Of a DNA stretch of 64,000 nucleotides, positions 38,415 through 48,079 are shown piece by piece. The stretch covers positions 41,048-105,047 of the forward strand of contig NZ_JADYUF010000005.1 in NCBI RefSeq assembly GCF_021531655.1, given 5' to 3'. The notes under the pieces were generated by a model that was given only the letters and a program-made list of their open reading frames with translations, had not been told where the DNA came from and made no database searches. Position 1 is the stretch's first letter. Each line of letters starts with the position of its first letter. The DNA comes from Leyella stercorea (lineage in GTDB: Bacteria > Bacteroidota > Bacteroidia > Bacteroidales > Bacteroidaceae). The translations under genes and the position numbers were made by a program.

Positions 38415-39551
38415 ATGAAAACAGGAATATACATCCACATACCTTTTTGCAAGAGTCGTTGCATATACTGTGGCTTCTACAGCTCCACTTTATTCGGCTT
38501 GCAGCACGATTATGCCGCAGCTTTAATCAAGGAGATGCATATGCGCAGTTCCGAGTTCAAAGAATTGGGCTGCATAGACAATACTAATATGGTCGACACC
38601 ATTTACATTGGCGGAGGAACTCCTTCAACTCTCCCTCTTTCCGACATTCAAGAAATTCTCAATACCGTGTCAGAATGTTTCCCCGGCAATCCGCGCGAAG
38701 TGACCATCGAAGTCAATCCCGATGACATAACGCCTGAGTTTGTCAATCGGTTGCGCTCAATCGGTATCAATCGTATAAGCATGGGCATTCAGACTTTCGA
38801 CGACTCGCGATTGCAGTTTCTACATCGTCGCCACACATCATCGCAAGCCATTGATGCCGTTAGGATTATAAAAGATGCTGGAATTGAGAATATAAGTATC
38901 GACCTCATCTTCGGATTTCCCAACCAGACGCTCGACGAATGGGAATCTGACGTGCAGACAGCCGTCAGTCTTGCGCCCACGCATATTTCTGCCTACAGTC
39001 TTATGTATGAAGAGGGTACGACGCTGTATCGTATGATGAGTGAAGGCAAGATAACCCAGATTGATGACGAAACGTCGTTGGCTATGTATAAGTACCTTAT
39101 GGACGCGCTCAAAGCTGCCGGCTATGAGCATTACGAGATAAGCAATTTTGCAAAGCCCGGCTATCGCTCTATACACAACAGCAGTTACTGGCATAATGTG
39201 CCATATCTTGGGATTGGAGCTTCAGCCCACTCCTACAACATAGGTACACGCAGCTGGAACATAACCGACATACGCCAATATATCAAAGCCATCAACAACG
39301 GAATGCTTCCTTCTGAGAGCGAGACGATTGACGCGACCACCCACTACAACGACCTTGTCACTACCGCCCTGCGAACATCAGACGGTATGAATCTCGACTC
39401 AATCAGCCCCACATTCCGACAATACGCCCTACAATGTGCCGACATTCACATCAAGAACGGATTGCTAAAGCATACCGACAATCGTCTGCAACTGACACGC
39501 GAGGGATTGTTTGTCAGCGATATGATTATGAGCGACTTGATTAAAATTTAA
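38415..39551 (+). CDS. hemW: Radical SAM heme chaperone HemW
   Basis: A 378-residue radical SAM protein that binds heme and inserts it into respiratory enzymes. The cluster motif FCKSRCIYCGF (C12, C16, C19) is followed by phenylalanine, not cysteine; this separates HemW from true coproporphyrinogen dehydrogenase HemN, which reads CxxxCxxCxC. Further family stretches are DTIYIGGGTPSTLPLSDIQE, EVTIEVNPDDITPEFV, GINRISMGIQTFDDSRLQFL, ISIDLIFGFPNQTLDEWESD, YEHYEISNFAKPGYRSIHN and the HemN C-terminal domain ending LTREGLFVSDMIMSDLI. It is often mis-annotated as oxygen-independent coproporphyrinogen oxidase. It has its own promoter and terminator. Confidence 0.94.
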   Translation: MKTGIYIHIPFCKSRCIYCGFYSSTLFGLQHDYAAALIKEMHMRSSEFKELGCIDNTNMVDTIYIGGGTPSTLPLSDIQEILNTVSECFPGNPREVTIEVNPDDITPEFVNRLRSIGINRISMGIQTFDDSRLQFLHRRHTSSQAIDAVRIIKDAGIENISIDLIFGFPNQTLDEWESDVQTAVSLAPTHISAYSLMYEEGTTLYRMMSEGKITQIDDETSLAMYKYLMDALKAAGYEHYEISNFAKPGYRSIHNSSYWHNVPYLGIGASAHSYNIGTRSWNITDIRQYIKAINNGMLPSESETIDATTHYNDLVTTALRTSDGMNLDSISPTFRQYALQCADIHIKNGLLKHTDNRLQLTREGLFVSDMIMSDLIKI

Positions 39552-39556
39552 CATAA

Positions 39557-39608
39557 AACGACGAGGCATCACCAACTTGCATTTGTTGGTGATGCCTCAT
39601 CGTTTTTT
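39557..39608. terminator. Strong bidirectional terminator between hemW and the leu/TPR operon
   Basis: GAGGCATCACCAAC (39563-39576) pairs perfectly with GTTGGTGATGCCTC (39585-39598), extended by CGA/TCG, with a T-run on the plus strand and an A-run upstream that gives a T-run on the minus strand. Confidence 0.92.
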
Positions 39609-40282
39609 TATTTACACTTTCTATACCATTCAATAAGGTTGGCTCTTGGAACTCCAAGTTTCACCATTTCGTCCAGGTCTTCACGTGCCTCCTTCTTGCG
39701 CTTCATCAATATGCGCACATTGGCACGATTCAGTCTGAAGTCGGTATTGAGCGGCTTCAGTTCTATTGCCTTGCTATAATCGTACTCGGCAGGACCGTAC
39801 ATCTTGCGCTCCACTTCCATTCCGCCACGTGCGGCATACGCCACAGCGCTGTCGGGATGCTGAGTCACCAATAGGTTTATCATGTCCAAAGCCTCAGTAT
39901 AGTGACTGTCTTTCTGATTAAGCAAAGCCAATCCGAGTGTGGCCTCAAAGTTGCCCGGCACAAGACTCAACAAATGCTCGTAATCAAGACGGGCAAACTT
40001 GTAGCGTTTCTGCTGTTCGTTGACAAAGGCGCGATAGAACAGAGCAGCCAGATTGTTCGGATCACGTCGCAAGACATAATCGTACTCATCACGGGCATAC
40101 TGCCATTCCTCAAGCTGCACATTCCACGACGCTTTCCTTAAACGCAGGTTTAAGGAATCGGGATGGAACGACAATGCCTCAGAAGCAGCCGACAAGCTGT
40201 CGCGAAGCTGCTGCCTTGTCTGTGCAAACATAGTGTTTGCATTAAGCGCAATTAATGCCAGAACAAGTATTAAGGTCTTCAT
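39608..40282 (-). CDS. Secreted TPR-repeat protein at the end of the leu operon
   Basis: A 224-residue protein with a signal peptide (1-20, ILVLALIALNANTMFA) and about five tetratricopeptide repeats, for example LDYEHLLSLVPGNFEATLGL and YDYSKAIELKPLNTDFRLNR. TPRs mediate protein contacts, so a periplasmic scaffold is likely; no partner can be named. The start lies four bases after the leuB stop, so it should be co-transcribed with the leucine genes, but nothing in it suggests a role in leucine synthesis. Confidence 0.85.
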   Translation of the reverse strand: MKTLILVLALIALNANTMFAQTRQQLRDSLSAASEALSFHPDSLNLRLRKASWNVQLEEWQYARDEYDYVLRRDPNNLAALFYRAFVNEQQKRYKFARLDYEHLLSLVPGNFEATLGLALLNQKDSHYTEALDMINLLVTQHPDSAVAYAARGGMEVERKMYGPAEYDYSKAIELKPLNTDFRLNRANVRILMKRKKEAREDLDEMVKLGVPRANLIEWYRKCK

Positions 40283-40286
40283 AAAG

Positions 40287-41348
40287 TTAAGCTTTAGCTA
40301 TATAGTCGGCAATCCACTGACCAACCTCAGCCGTACCGTACTGTGCGCCACCCTCAACCTGAATCTCAGGAGTACGTACGTTGGCATCAAGCGAAGCGTC
40401 AACAGCCTTACGTACAAGCGCTCCTTCCTCATTCAGTCCGAAATGTTCAAGAAGCATGGCTGCCGAAAGAATCTGTGCTACTGGGTTGGCAAGGTTCTTG
40501 CCTGCTGCCTGCGGCCATGAACCGTGTACCGGCTCAAACAACGGAGTGTGCTCGCCAAGCGAACTTGACGGCTGCAATCCCATTGAACCTGTGATGCAAG
40601 AAGTCTCGTCGGTAAGAATGTCGCCAAATGTATTCTCTGTAACGATAACGTCAAAGAAAGTAGGTTCGGTAAGCACGCGCATTGAGGCGTTGTCGATAAA
40701 CATATAGTCGGTGTTCACCTCAGGATACTGCGGTTCCATCTCCTTGGCAATCTGGCGCCACAGACGTGACGAAGCCAGAACGTTGGCCTTGTCAACAACG
40801 GTAAGGTGCTTGTTGCGCTTCATGGCAAACTCGAATGCAACCTTAAGGATGCGCTCTATCTCCGGACGGGTATAGATGTCGGTATCGTATGCCTTGTCGT
40901 TGTCCTGATACTTCTCGCCGAAATACATACCGCCAGTAAGCTCACGTATTACAACAAAGTCGGCACCCTTGAGCAATTCGTCCTTAAGGGGTGACTTGTG
41001 TAGAAGGCAGTCGAAAGTGGCAACTGGACGCACATTGGCAAACAATCCGAGCTTCTTGCGCATAGCCAGAAGGCCCTGCTCAGGACGTACCTTGGCAGTA
41101 GGATCGTTGTCGAAACGTGGATCGCCTACAGCTGCAAAGAGCACAGCATCGGCATTCAGACATGTCTGGAAAGTGTCTTCAGGGAAGGGGTCGCCCACTT
41201 CGTCAATGGCATGAGCTCCACAAATGGCTTCCTTAAAACTGAATTCGTGACCGAACTTTTCAGCCACAACCTTCATTACCTTCACACCTTCGGTCATAAT
41301 CTCGGGTCCGATACCGTCGCCGGGAAGTACAGCTATTGATAATTTCAT
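40287..41348 (-). CDS. leuB: 3-isopropylmalate dehydrogenase
   Basis: Oxidises and decarboxylates 3-isopropylmalate to 2-oxoisocaproate with NAD+, the last dedicated step before leucine transamination. 353 residues of the isocitrate/isopropylmalate dehydrogenase family. Motifs: [29 protein letters not shown] loop ([12 protein letters not shown]), [52 protein letters not shown] and the NAD-binding [20 protein letters not shown]. Last enzyme gene of the leu operon, 24 bases downstream of the citramalate/isopropylmalate synthase homologue. Confidence 0.96.
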   Translation of the reverse strand: MKLSIAVLPGDGIGPEIMTEGVKVMKVVAEKFGHEFSFKEAICGAHAIDEVGDPFPEDTFQTCLNADAVLFAAVGDPRFDNDPTAKVRPEQGLLAMRKKLGLFANVRPVATFDCLLHKSPLKDELLKGADFVVIRELTGGMYFGEKYQDNDKAYDTDIYTRPEIERILKVAFEFAMKRNKHLTVVDKANVLASSRLWRQIAKEMEPQYPEVNTDYMFIDNASMRVLTEPTFFDVIVTENTFGDILTDETSCITGSMGLQPSSSLGEHTPLFEPVHGSWPQAAGKNLANPVAQILSAAMLLEHFGLNEEGALVRKAVDASLDANVRTPEIQVEGGAQYGTAEVGQWIADYIAKA

Positions 41349-41372
41349 ATCCTTTGTTTTTTATTGTATTGT

Positions 41373-42923
41373 TTATTTTGATTCTGAGTCTTGCAGTTGT
41401 TCCTGCTCCACGATGTTAAGCATCTTGATTGTAGCCTTGATTGCAGCTTCGGTCTGGTCGGCATCGAGTCCACGTGTACGCAGTATCTTCTCGCCGCTAC
41501 GCCATGTTATGACAGTCTGCACGAGTGCGTCTGTGCGTCCGCCAGGCGGTATTGACACGGCATAATTCTCAAGTGTTGGGAATGTGCGTCCAAGACGTTC
41601 GCGGTATATCTTGCGCATAGCCTTCACGAAAGCGTCATACTGTCCGTCGCCAAGAGCGTTGTCCTCATACTGCTTGCCGTCAATCTCCACCTTAACAGTT
41701 GCCATAGGGCGCAGTCCGTAGGCAAGCGACACCATATAGCTCACAAGCTTTATCTTGTCTTCGGGAGCCGAATGCTTCAGCACGTCGCTCACGATGAATG
41801 GCAGGTCTTCCTGAGTTACAATCTCCTTGCGGTCGCCCAGTTCGGTAATGCGTTGTGTCACACGACGTGTCTGTTCGGGAGTGAGTTCCAGTCCGAGCAG
41901 TTCCAGGTTCTTTGCGATGTTTGCCCTACCGCTATTCTTACCAAGTGCATACTCGCGCTTACGTCCGAAACGTTCAGGCACAAGATTGTTGCAGTAAAGG
42001 TTGTCCTTATTGTCGCCATCGGCATGAACACCAGCCACTTGCGTGAACACATTTTCGCCTACGATAGGCTGGTTCGGCGCAATGGCAATACCAGAATATC
42101 CCTCTACCAGTCGGCTTATTTCGCCCAATCGGTCTTCACGGATACTGGTTTCAATACCGAGCTGGTCTTTAAGTATAGCCTGCACGCTTGCAAGCGGGGC
42201 ATTGCCACAACGCTCACCCAGTCCGTTCACCGTGACATGCAGACCGCTTGCGCCACTCACCACAGCAGCCAACGAATTGGCTACGGCAAGGTCGTAGTCG
42301 TTATGTGCATGGAATTCGAAGTTGGTGTCGGGATAGCGCTCCACCATCTGGCCGAAATACTTCGTCACCTCCATAGGGTTGAGTATGCCCAATGTATCGG
42401 GCAGAAGGAAACGCTTGATTCCACTCTCCACGAGGGCGTCCATCATCTTGAACACATAGTCGGGCGAATCCTTCATGCCACTACTCCAATCCTCAAGATA
42501 CAGATTTACAGCCATACCCTTCTGCATGGCAAGGGTGAGCGACTCGTATATTCCGTCAATATGCTCTTCGGGAGTCTTCTTGAGCTGATGCGTACAATGC
42601 TTGAGCGAACCCTTTGCAAGCAGGTTTATAACCTTGCATCCGCATTCGTCAATCCAGTCGATTGACTTGCCACCATCGACAAAGCCCAACACTTCTACCC
42701 TATTCAGCTTGCCCACACTCTCGGCATAACGGCATATCATGCGCACAGCTTCCTTCTCACCCTCAGAGACACGTGCCGAAGCCACTTCTATACGATTCAC
42801 ATTGACATCGCCAAGAAGCATACGTGCCATCATGAGTTTCTCATGAGGAAGGAATGACACTCCGCTGGTCTGCTCGCCATCGCGGAGTGTACAGTCCATT
42901 ATTTCTATTGTTCTTGCTCCCAT
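41373..42923 (-). CDS. cimA: Second alpha-isopropylmalate synthase-family enzyme, probable (R)-citramalate synthase
   Basis: A 516-residue acetyl-CoA-dependent aldol condensation enzyme of the LeuA/CimA family. It has IEIMDCTLRDGEQTSGVSFL (metal Asp and Arg), RFLLPDTLGILNPMEVTKYF, FEFHAHNDYDLAVANSLAAV (HxH metal site), TVNGLGERCGNAPLASV and a C-terminal LeuA dimerisation/regulatory domain (about 385-515, with YAVSIPPGGRTDALVQTVIT). A true leuA is the first gene of the same operon, so this paralogue more likely condenses pyruvate and acetyl-CoA to citramalate for isoleucine, using LeuCD and LeuB for later steps. Sequence alone does not prove pyruvate specificity. The ATG at 42923 overlaps the leuD end by 19 bases; the ATG at 42899 would avoid the overlap. 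Confidence 0.82.
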   Translation of the reverse strand: MGARTIEIMDCTLRDGEQTSGVSFLPHEKLMMARMLLGDVNVNRIEVASARVSEGEKEAVRMICRYAESVGKLNRVEVLGFVDGGKSIDWIDECGCKVINLLAKGSLKHCTHQLKKTPEEHIDGIYESLTLAMQKGMAVNLYLEDWSSGMKDSPDYVFKMMDALVESGIKRFLLPDTLGILNPMEVTKYFGQMVERYPDTNFEFHAHNDYDLAVANSLAAVVSGASGLHVTVNGLGERCGNAPLASVQAILKDQLGIETSIREDRLGEISRLVEGYSGIAIAPNQPIVGENVFTQVAGVHADGDNKDNLYCNNLVPERFGRKREYALGKNSGRANIAKNLELLGLELTPEQTRRVTQRITELGDRKEIVTQEDLPFIVSDVLKHSAPEDKIKLVSYMVSLAYGLRPMATVKVEIDGKQYEDNALGDGQYDAFVKAMRKIYRERLGRTFPTLENYAVSIPPGGRTDALVQTVITWRSGEKILRTRGLDADQTEAAIKATIKMLNIVEQEQLQDSESK

Positions 42924-43492
42924 GCTTCAACCTTATCACGGTTCTGTACAAGGAAGTCTACGTCGTCGAGTCCGTTTTCAAGGCAATGCTTCTTGTATCC
43001 GTTTATCTCAAAATGCTCGCTCTTGCCTGTAGCGAGGTTTGTCACAGTCTGATTGGGCAGATCCACCTTCACCTCTGTCTTGTGGTCCTTGTCGATGCTG
43101 GCAAAGAGTTCCTTAAGGAATTCCTCGCTCACCACTACCGGCAGCACAAGATTGTTGAGTTCGTTGTTCTTGTGAATGTCGGCAAAGAACGAGCTGATGA
43201 CCACACGGAATCCGGCTCCGGCAATAGCCCAAGCTGCATGCTCGCGCGAAGAGCCCGAACCGAAGTTCTTACCTGCTACGAGTATCACTCCGCTATACGA
43301 CGGATCGTTCATAACGAAGTCGGGTTTGGGAGTACCGTCGGCATTATATCGCCAGTCGCGGAATAGGTTGTCGCCCATACCTTCCTTGTCGATAGCCTTA
43401 AGGAAGCGGGCTGGTATAATCTGGTCGGTATCCACATTCTCAAGTGGAAGTGGGATGCATGTGGAGGTTATAACGTTGAATTTCTGTTTCAT
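42905..43492 (-). CDS. leuD: 3-isopropylmalate dehydratase small subunit
   Basis: The swivel-domain subunit that joins LeuC to isomerise 2- to 3-isopropylmalate (and citramalate to methylmalate). 195 residues, the usual length. Key stretches: IPLPLENVDTDQIIPARFLK, the aconitase-like signature VAGKNFGSGSSREHAAWAIA, GFRVVISSFFADIHKNNELN and DLPNQTVTNLATGKSEHFEI. It lies 27 bases after leuC. Confidence 0.96.
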   Translation of the reverse strand: MKQKFNVITSTCIPLPLENVDTDQIIPARFLKAIDKEGMGDNLFRDWRYNADGTPKPDFVMNDPSYSGVILVAGKNFGSGSSREHAAWAIAGAGFRVVISSFFADIHKNNELNNLVLPVVVSEEFLKELFASIDKDHKTEVKVDLPNQTVTNLATGKSEHFEINGYKKHCLENGLDDVDFLVQNRDKVEAWEQEQ

Positions 43493-43519
43493 TATTCTTC
43501 AATTATTAAACATTAAACA

Positions 43520-44917
43520 TTAGAACATGAGTTCTCTCGGGTCTGTTACCACTCCCGTAACTGCTGCTGCAGCTGCTACCAGAGGTGAAGCAAGGATGGT
43601 GCGTGAGCCTGGTCCCTGACGACCCTCAAAGTTACGGTTGGATGTCGATACCGAATACTTGCCTGCTGGTATCTTGTCATCGTTCATGGCAAGACATGCC
43701 GAGCAGCCCGGCTGGCGAATCTCGAAACCAGCTTCGGTAAGGACCTTGTCCAGTCCCTCCTCTCTAATCTGCTTGTCTACGAGCCATGAGCCCGGCACAA
43801 GCCATGCCGTAACGCCTTCTGCCTTATGGCGTCCCTTCACGATAGAGGCAAATGCACGGAAGTCTTCAATACGTCCGTTGGTGCAGGCACCGAGGAATAC
43901 ATAGTCAATCTTATGACCGAGAAGCTTCTCGCCTGGCTCAAATCCCATGTATGCAAGCGACTTCTTGAACGAAGCCTGACCAGCCTTGTCTATCTCATCG
44001 AGTGTCGGGATGGTCTCTGTAATACCGATACCCATACCAGGATTAGTGCCGTAAGTGATGCGCGGCTCTATGTCGGCAGCATCAAACACGAGTTCCTTGT
44101 CGAACACGGCATCGTCGCCACTCTTCAGAGTCTTCCAGTAAGCCACGGCCTTGTCCCAATCCTCGCCCTTAGGAGCATATTCGCGACCCTTGATATATTC
44201 GAATGTTGTCTCGTCGGGAGCAACAAATCCGCCACGCGCACCCATCTCGATAGAGAGGTTGCAGAGTGTGAGTCGGCCCTCCATAGACATGTCGCGCACT
44301 ACGTCGCCAGCATATTCAACGAAATATCCGGTAGCGCCCGAAGTGGTGAGTCGGCTCATCAGGTAGAGAGCTACATCCTTAGGCGTAACGCCCTTTGCCA
44401 ACTTTCCGTTGACGCTTATACGCATCGACTTCGGCTTGGTCTGCAGAATGCATTGTGAGGCCATAACCATCTCTACCTCAGAAGTTCCGATACCGAAAGC
44501 TACAGCACCCATAGCGCCATGGGTAGATGTGTGCGAGTCGCCACACACGATTGTCATACCTGGCAGAGAGAGACCCTTCTCCGGTCCTACAACGTGGATG
44601 ATACCGTTGTCCTTAGAGTTCATGGCGAAGTGTGTAACGCCGAAATCAGCAGCATTCTTAGCCAATGTGTCCACCTGACGCTTTGATACGGGGTCTTCAA
44701 TGGGCTTGTCCTGGTCGTGTGTAGGAGTGTTATGGTCGGGCATGCAGAATATGTGGTCGGGACGGAACATCTTGAGTCCGCGGGCACGCATGCCGGCAAA
44801 GGCTTGAGGCGAAGTCACCTCATGGCAGTAAAGACGGTCTATATACAATTGTGTAGGACCATCCTTGATCGTCTGCACAACATGCTTATCCCAGATTTTG
44901 TCGAATAATGTGTTCAT
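43520..44917 (-). CDS. leuC: 3-isopropylmalate dehydratase large subunit
   Basis: The [4Fe-4S] catalytic subunit of isopropylmalate isomerase. 465 residues. The cluster ligands sit in [16 protein letters not shown] and [16 protein letters not shown]; other signatures are [46 protein letters not shown] and [20 protein letters not shown]. It lies 68 bases downstream of leuA and is followed by leuD. Confidence 0.97.
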   Translation of the reverse strand: MNTLFDKIWDKHVVQTIKDGPTQLYIDRLYCHEVTSPQAFAGMRARGLKMFRPDHIFCMPDHNTPTHDQDKPIEDPVSKRQVDTLAKNAADFGVTHFAMNSKDNGIIHVVGPEKGLSLPGMTIVCGDSHTSTHGAMGAVAFGIGTSEVEMVMASQCILQTKPKSMRISVNGKLAKGVTPKDVALYLMSRLTTSGATGYFVEYAGDVVRDMSMEGRLTLCNLSIEMGARGGFVAPDETTFEYIKGREYAPKGEDWDKAVAYWKTLKSGDDAVFDKELVFDAADIEPRITYGTNPGMGIGITETIPTLDEIDKAGQASFKKSLAYMGFEPGEKLLGHKIDYVFLGACTNGRIEDFRAFASIVKGRHKAEGVTAWLVPGSWLVDKQIREEGLDKVLTEAGFEIRQPGCSACLAMNDDKIPAGKYSVSTSNRNFEGRQGPGSRTILASPLVAAAAAVTGVVTDPRELMF

Positions 44918-44985
44918 TATAATATGTTTATATTGTTAATGTTATTGATTGTTTGTATTGATTGTGGGCTGAACGAGCGGGCAGC

Positions 44986-46488
44986 CTATTTCACGCGAAA
45001 CTTGTTGATACAGTCAATGTAAGCCTCAACAGAAGCCGTCACGATGTCGGTATTGGCTCCGAATCCGTAGTACACGCTTCCGTCGTACTCCACCTGCATG
45101 TGTACCTTGCCCACGTCGTCCGATCCCTTCGAGATGGCCTGGATTGTAAACTCCTTCAGGGTCATCTGCTTCTGAATGATCTTCTTGAGAGCCTTGATGG
45201 CAGCATCTACCGGACCGTTGCCCGTAGAAGCCTCTTCAAACTTCTGTCCTGAGATGTCGAGTCCGATGCTTGCCACACTCTTAACGCCCATGCCTGTAGT
45301 AACCTGCAGGAAGTCGAGCTTCACGGCGTGCGAAGCCTTGGCGTCAGCACCTGCCAACATGAGTATGTCATCGTCGTTGACCTCCTTCTTACGGTCGGCA
45401 AGCTTGAGGAACTGCTGGTAGATAGTGTCTATCTTCGACTCGTCGTCTATCTTCACACCCAGCACTCCGAGGCGATACTTCAAGGCGGCTCTGCCCGATC
45501 GTGCTGTCAGCACTATGCTGCCGCTGTCCAGACCTACATCCTTCGGGTCGATAATCTCGTATGTGCTAACATTCTTCAGCACTCCGTCCTGGTGGATGCC
45601 GCTACTGTGGGCGAATGCGTTACGACCCACAATGGCCTTGTTAGGCTGAACGGGCATGTTCATCAGGCTCGAAACCATGCGGCTTGTGGGGCAAATCTTT
45701 GTAGTGTTTATGTTGGTGTCAATATTGATGCCGTTGTGACACTTCAGAATCATGGCAATCTCTTCGAGCGAAGTGTTTCCCGCACGCTCACCGATACCAT
45801 TGATTGTCACCTCTACCTGACGCGCTCCGTTCAGCACTCCGCTCAGCGTATTGGCTGTGGCAAGACCCAAGTCGTTGTGGCAATGGGTTGAAAGTATGGC
45901 CTTGTCGATGTTATCCACATGCTCTATCAGATACTTTATTTTGGCTCCATACTCCTCGGGCAGACAGTAGCCCGTAGTGTCGGGAATGTTGATGACGGTA
46001 GCGCCAGCCTTGATGACAGCCTCAACCACACGTGCCAGATACTCGTTGTCGGTACGTCCGGCATCCTCGGCATAGAACTCTACGTCCTCTACATATCGCT
46101 TGGCATAGGCCACGGCACGAACGGCACGCTCTATTATCTCCTCACGGTTTGAGTGAAACTTATACTTGATGTGCGAATCTGACGTACCGATACCTGTATG
46201 GATGCGTCCGCGCTTGGCATACTTCAGAGCCTCGGCAGCACAATCTATGTCCTTCTCTACAGCACGTGTCAGAGCACAGATAGTTGGCCATGTCACAGCC
46301 TTTGAAATCTCAATGACCGAATTGAAGTCGCCCGGACTGGAAATAGGAAATCCTGCTTCAATCACGTCTACACCCAATTGCTCAAGCTGCTTTGCCACTT
46401 GTATCTTCTCAACGGTATTCAACTGGCATCCTGGCACCTGCTCGCCATCGCGGAGCGTAGTGTCAAAAATATACAATCTTTCACTCAT
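44986..46488 (-). CDS. leuA: 2-isopropylmalate synthase
   Basis: Condenses 2-oxoisovalerate with acetyl-CoA, the first committed step to leucine. 500 residues: a catalytic TIM barrel ([80 protein letters not shown]), then the linker with [16 protein letters not shown]. The C-terminal LeuA regulatory domain (about 375-500) normally binds leucine for feedback inhibition. First structural gene of the operon. Expression is probably also controlled by attenuation: the roughly 240-base leader contains an Ile/Leu-rich leader peptide (46615-46695) and a terminator (46521-46570). Confidence 0.96.
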   Translation of the reverse strand: MSERLYIFDTTLRDGEQVPGCQLNTVEKIQVAKQLEQLGVDVIEAGFPISSPGDFNSVIEISKAVTWPTICALTRAVEKDIDCAAEALKYAKRGRIHTGIGTSDSHIKYKFHSNREEIIERAVRAVAYAKRYVEDVEFYAEDAGRTDNEYLARVVEAVIKAGATVINIPDTTGYCLPEEYGAKIKYLIEHVDNIDKAILSTHCHNDLGLATANTLSGVLNGARQVEVTINGIGERAGNTSLEEIAMILKCHNGINIDTNINTTKICPTSRMVSSLMNMPVQPNKAIVGRNAFAHSSGIHQDGVLKNVSTYEIIDPKDVGLDSGSIVLTARSGRAALKYRLGVLGVKIDDESKIDTIYQQFLKLADRKKEVNDDDILMLAGADAKASHAVKLDFLQVTTGMGVKSVASIGLDISGQKFEEASTGNGPVDAAIKALKKIIQKQMTLKEFTIQAISKGSDDVGKVHMQVEYDGSVYYGFGANTDIVTASVEAYIDCINKFRVK

Positions 46489-46520
46489 CCTTATATGTGT
46501 TTTACGTTATTACTTAAACC

Positions 46521-46570
46521 GAAAAAACCTTTCACACTACCTTGTAGGGGTTAGTGAGAAAGGTTTTTCT
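46521..46570 (-). terminator. Attenuator terminator in the leuA leader
   Basis: On the minus strand AAAAACCTTTC-t-CACTA pairs with TAGTG-t-GAAAGGTTTTT, followed by a U-run, 33 bases before the leuA ATG. An alternative pairing exists: GGGGTAGTG at the end of the leader-peptide gene (46631-46623, minus strand) is complementary to CACTA(A)CCCC in the terminator's first arm (46556-46547), with one bulged A. The two structures exclude each other, as in classical amino-acid attenuators. Confidence 0.85.
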
Positions 46571-46614
46571 TGTCATCTGCTCATAAGAGAGACTGTATTG
46601 TTTGCGGCAACCTA

Positions 46615-46695
46615 TTAGCATACACTACCCCGTTCGACATTGTTCCAAAGTCGAATTCGAATAATAATGCTAATAATGTTGTACGACAAATTCAT
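46615..46695 (-). CDS. Leu operon leader peptide (26 aa, Ile/Leu-rich)
   Basis: A 26-codon frame from ATG at 46695 to TAA at 46615. The product begins MNLSYNIISIIIRIRLW and continues NNVERGSVC. Six isoleucines, two leucines and two valines make 10 of 26 codons branched-chain, clustered as I-I-S-I-I-I-R-I-R-L in the first half. It starts about 35 bases after the -7 element at 46736-46743 and precedes an intrinsic terminator by about 45 bases. A ribosome stalled at the Ile/Leu codons would leave the 3' end of the peptide gene free to pair with the terminator's first arm and let transcription enter leuA. The heavy Ile content fits an operon that also serves isoleucine through the citramalate synthase homologue. 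Confidence 0.8.
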   Translation of the reverse strand: MNLSYNIISIIIRIRLWNNVERGSVC

Positions 46696-46735
46696 ATTTA
46701 TAATATATTTATGGTGATACGTCTTATTTCGGTTA

Positions 46736-46743
46736 CAAAGGTA
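46736..46743 (-). promoter_or_regulatory. -7 element of the leu operon
   Basis: The minus strand reads TACCTTTG. It sets a leader of about 240 bases before leuA, long enough for the attenuator. Between here and the next gene (46945) no other feature was seen. Confidence 0.65.
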
Positions 46744-46944
46744 AGAAAATATCGGTAGCTCACAAATAATTTATCACTTTTTTTATCATATTTATTGCAT
46801 TTTGTTATGCCGTAGCACTTTCAAGTCCTCCTACACCTTATTATATAATAGAATATTACCAACTTTTACAAAGACTTTCTTATCCCGAACTCAGGTTACT
46901 AAGGTTAATATTCTCAACCTTTACATTAGACCCATGATATAGTT

Positions 46945-47190
46945 TCATGTCAGCAACCCTCCTTTTTTACGGCAAAAAGCAGCAAGTCCTTCTACTTGTT
47001 CCTCAAACGACAGAGTATGCAAAATGTTATAATGTCTCTCTGCATACTCTATTCCATCGTGCAGACTAACATATCGGAAAGCCTGCATATAGCTCAAACC
47101 GAAATGACGCGCAAACAGTTTTATGAGCATGATTATATATTCTATCTTATCGGCTATCATATCATATTTGGACAAACTACTTATGTTCAT
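46945..47190 (-). CDS. Small DUF3791-like protein
   Basis: An 81-residue protein from the ATG at 47190 (MNISSLSKYDMIADKIEYII). The pattern KIEYIIMLIKLFARHFGLSY, then RYVSLHDGIEYAERHYNILH, then TLSFEEQVEGLAAFCRKKGG resembles DUF3791 domain proteins: helical, about 70-80 residues, often encoded next to DUF3990 genes as candidate toxin-antitoxin or signalling pairs. No DUF3990 partner is seen here, so this may be an orphan. An in-frame upstream extension to 47289 is basic and Cys-containing and looks non-coding. Confidence 0.55.
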   Translation of the reverse strand: MNISSLSKYDMIADKIEYIIMLIKLFARHFGLSYMQAFRYVSLHDGIEYAERHYNILHTLSFEEQVEGLAAFCRKKGGLLT

Positions 47191-47339
47191 CTTCAAACGC
47201 AAATTTACGTTTTTTCCCCGACATTTACAAGTATTCTTACCATAATCTTTTGATTTAGAAGGAATGTTGCGCTCAGCCCATAAAGACACTTACCAAAGCA
47301 AGAATTATGAGCAAATTCCTAATTGTTCAATTCCAAATC

Positions 47340-48060
47340 GCAGGCGAAGCCGAGAAGAATTCCTAACTCAAAATTCCTAACTCAAAACTCTTTCATAGAG
47401 CACGAATCACTCGAATCAAACGAATATCTTGATAGAATTTATGATTAATTTACGATAATTTGTGACTATGACCCACGCAATCTTTTTGTCACGAATTACC
47501 ACGAATTATCCATGAATTACTTTGGTTAATGTTAAACTCAAAATTGAATAATTCCTCATCGGCAAAGCCGACAACTCAAAACTCAAAACTCAAAACTCAA
47601 AATTCAAAACTCTTTCATAGAACACGAATCACTCGAATCGAAAGCGAATATCTCGATAGAATTTATGATTAATTTACGATAATTTGTGACTAAGACTCAC
47701 GCAATCTTTTTGTCACGAATTACCACGAATTTCTTTGGTTTAAGTGTTAAATTCAAAATTGAGCAATTCGTCATCGCATGCGAAGCAGCGAACAACTCAA
47801 AACTCAAAATTCAAAACTCAAAACTCTTTCATAGAGCACGAATCACTCGAATCAAACGAATATCTCGATAGAATTTATGATTAATTTACGATAATTTGTG
47901 ACTAAGACTCACGCAATCTTTTTGTCACGAATTACCACGAATTTCTTTGGTTTAAGTGTTAAATTCAAAATTGAGCAATTCGTCATCGCATGCGAAGCAG
48001 CGAACAACTCAAAACTCAAAATTCAAAACTCAAAACTCAAAATTGCCTCTGGCAACCAAC
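47340..48060. repeat. Satellite-like tandem array, three units of about 214-222 bp
   Basis: The marker AACTCTTTCATAGA(G/A)CACG begins at 47386, 47608 and 47822, giving periods of 222 and 214 bases. Each unit carries ACGAATCACTCGAATC, a T/A-rich part with TTACGATAATTTGTGACT, CACGAATTACCACGAATT and runs of CAAAACT/CAAAATT. No coding sequence, inverted terminal repeat or spacer-like variation was found. The array fills the whole gap between the DUF3791-like gene and the sugar transferase gene. Confidence 0.85.
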
Positions 48061-48079
48061 TCCTAATTCAGCAAGGTAC

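Noticed and set aside
38415..39551. Oxygen-independent coproporphyrinogen III dehydrogenase (HemN).
   Set aside because: The cluster motif is CxxxCxxCxF, which marks HemW, not CxxxCxxCxC.
46489..46743. A T-box or metabolite riboswitch before leuA.
   Set aside because: No T-box sequence or known aptamer motif was found; the leader peptide plus mutually exclusive hairpins explain the region better.
47340..48060. A CRISPR array.
   Set aside because: The units are over 200 bp and nearly identical throughout, with no unique spacers and no cas genes. The 22-33 bp arrays elsewhere likewise have no spacers.
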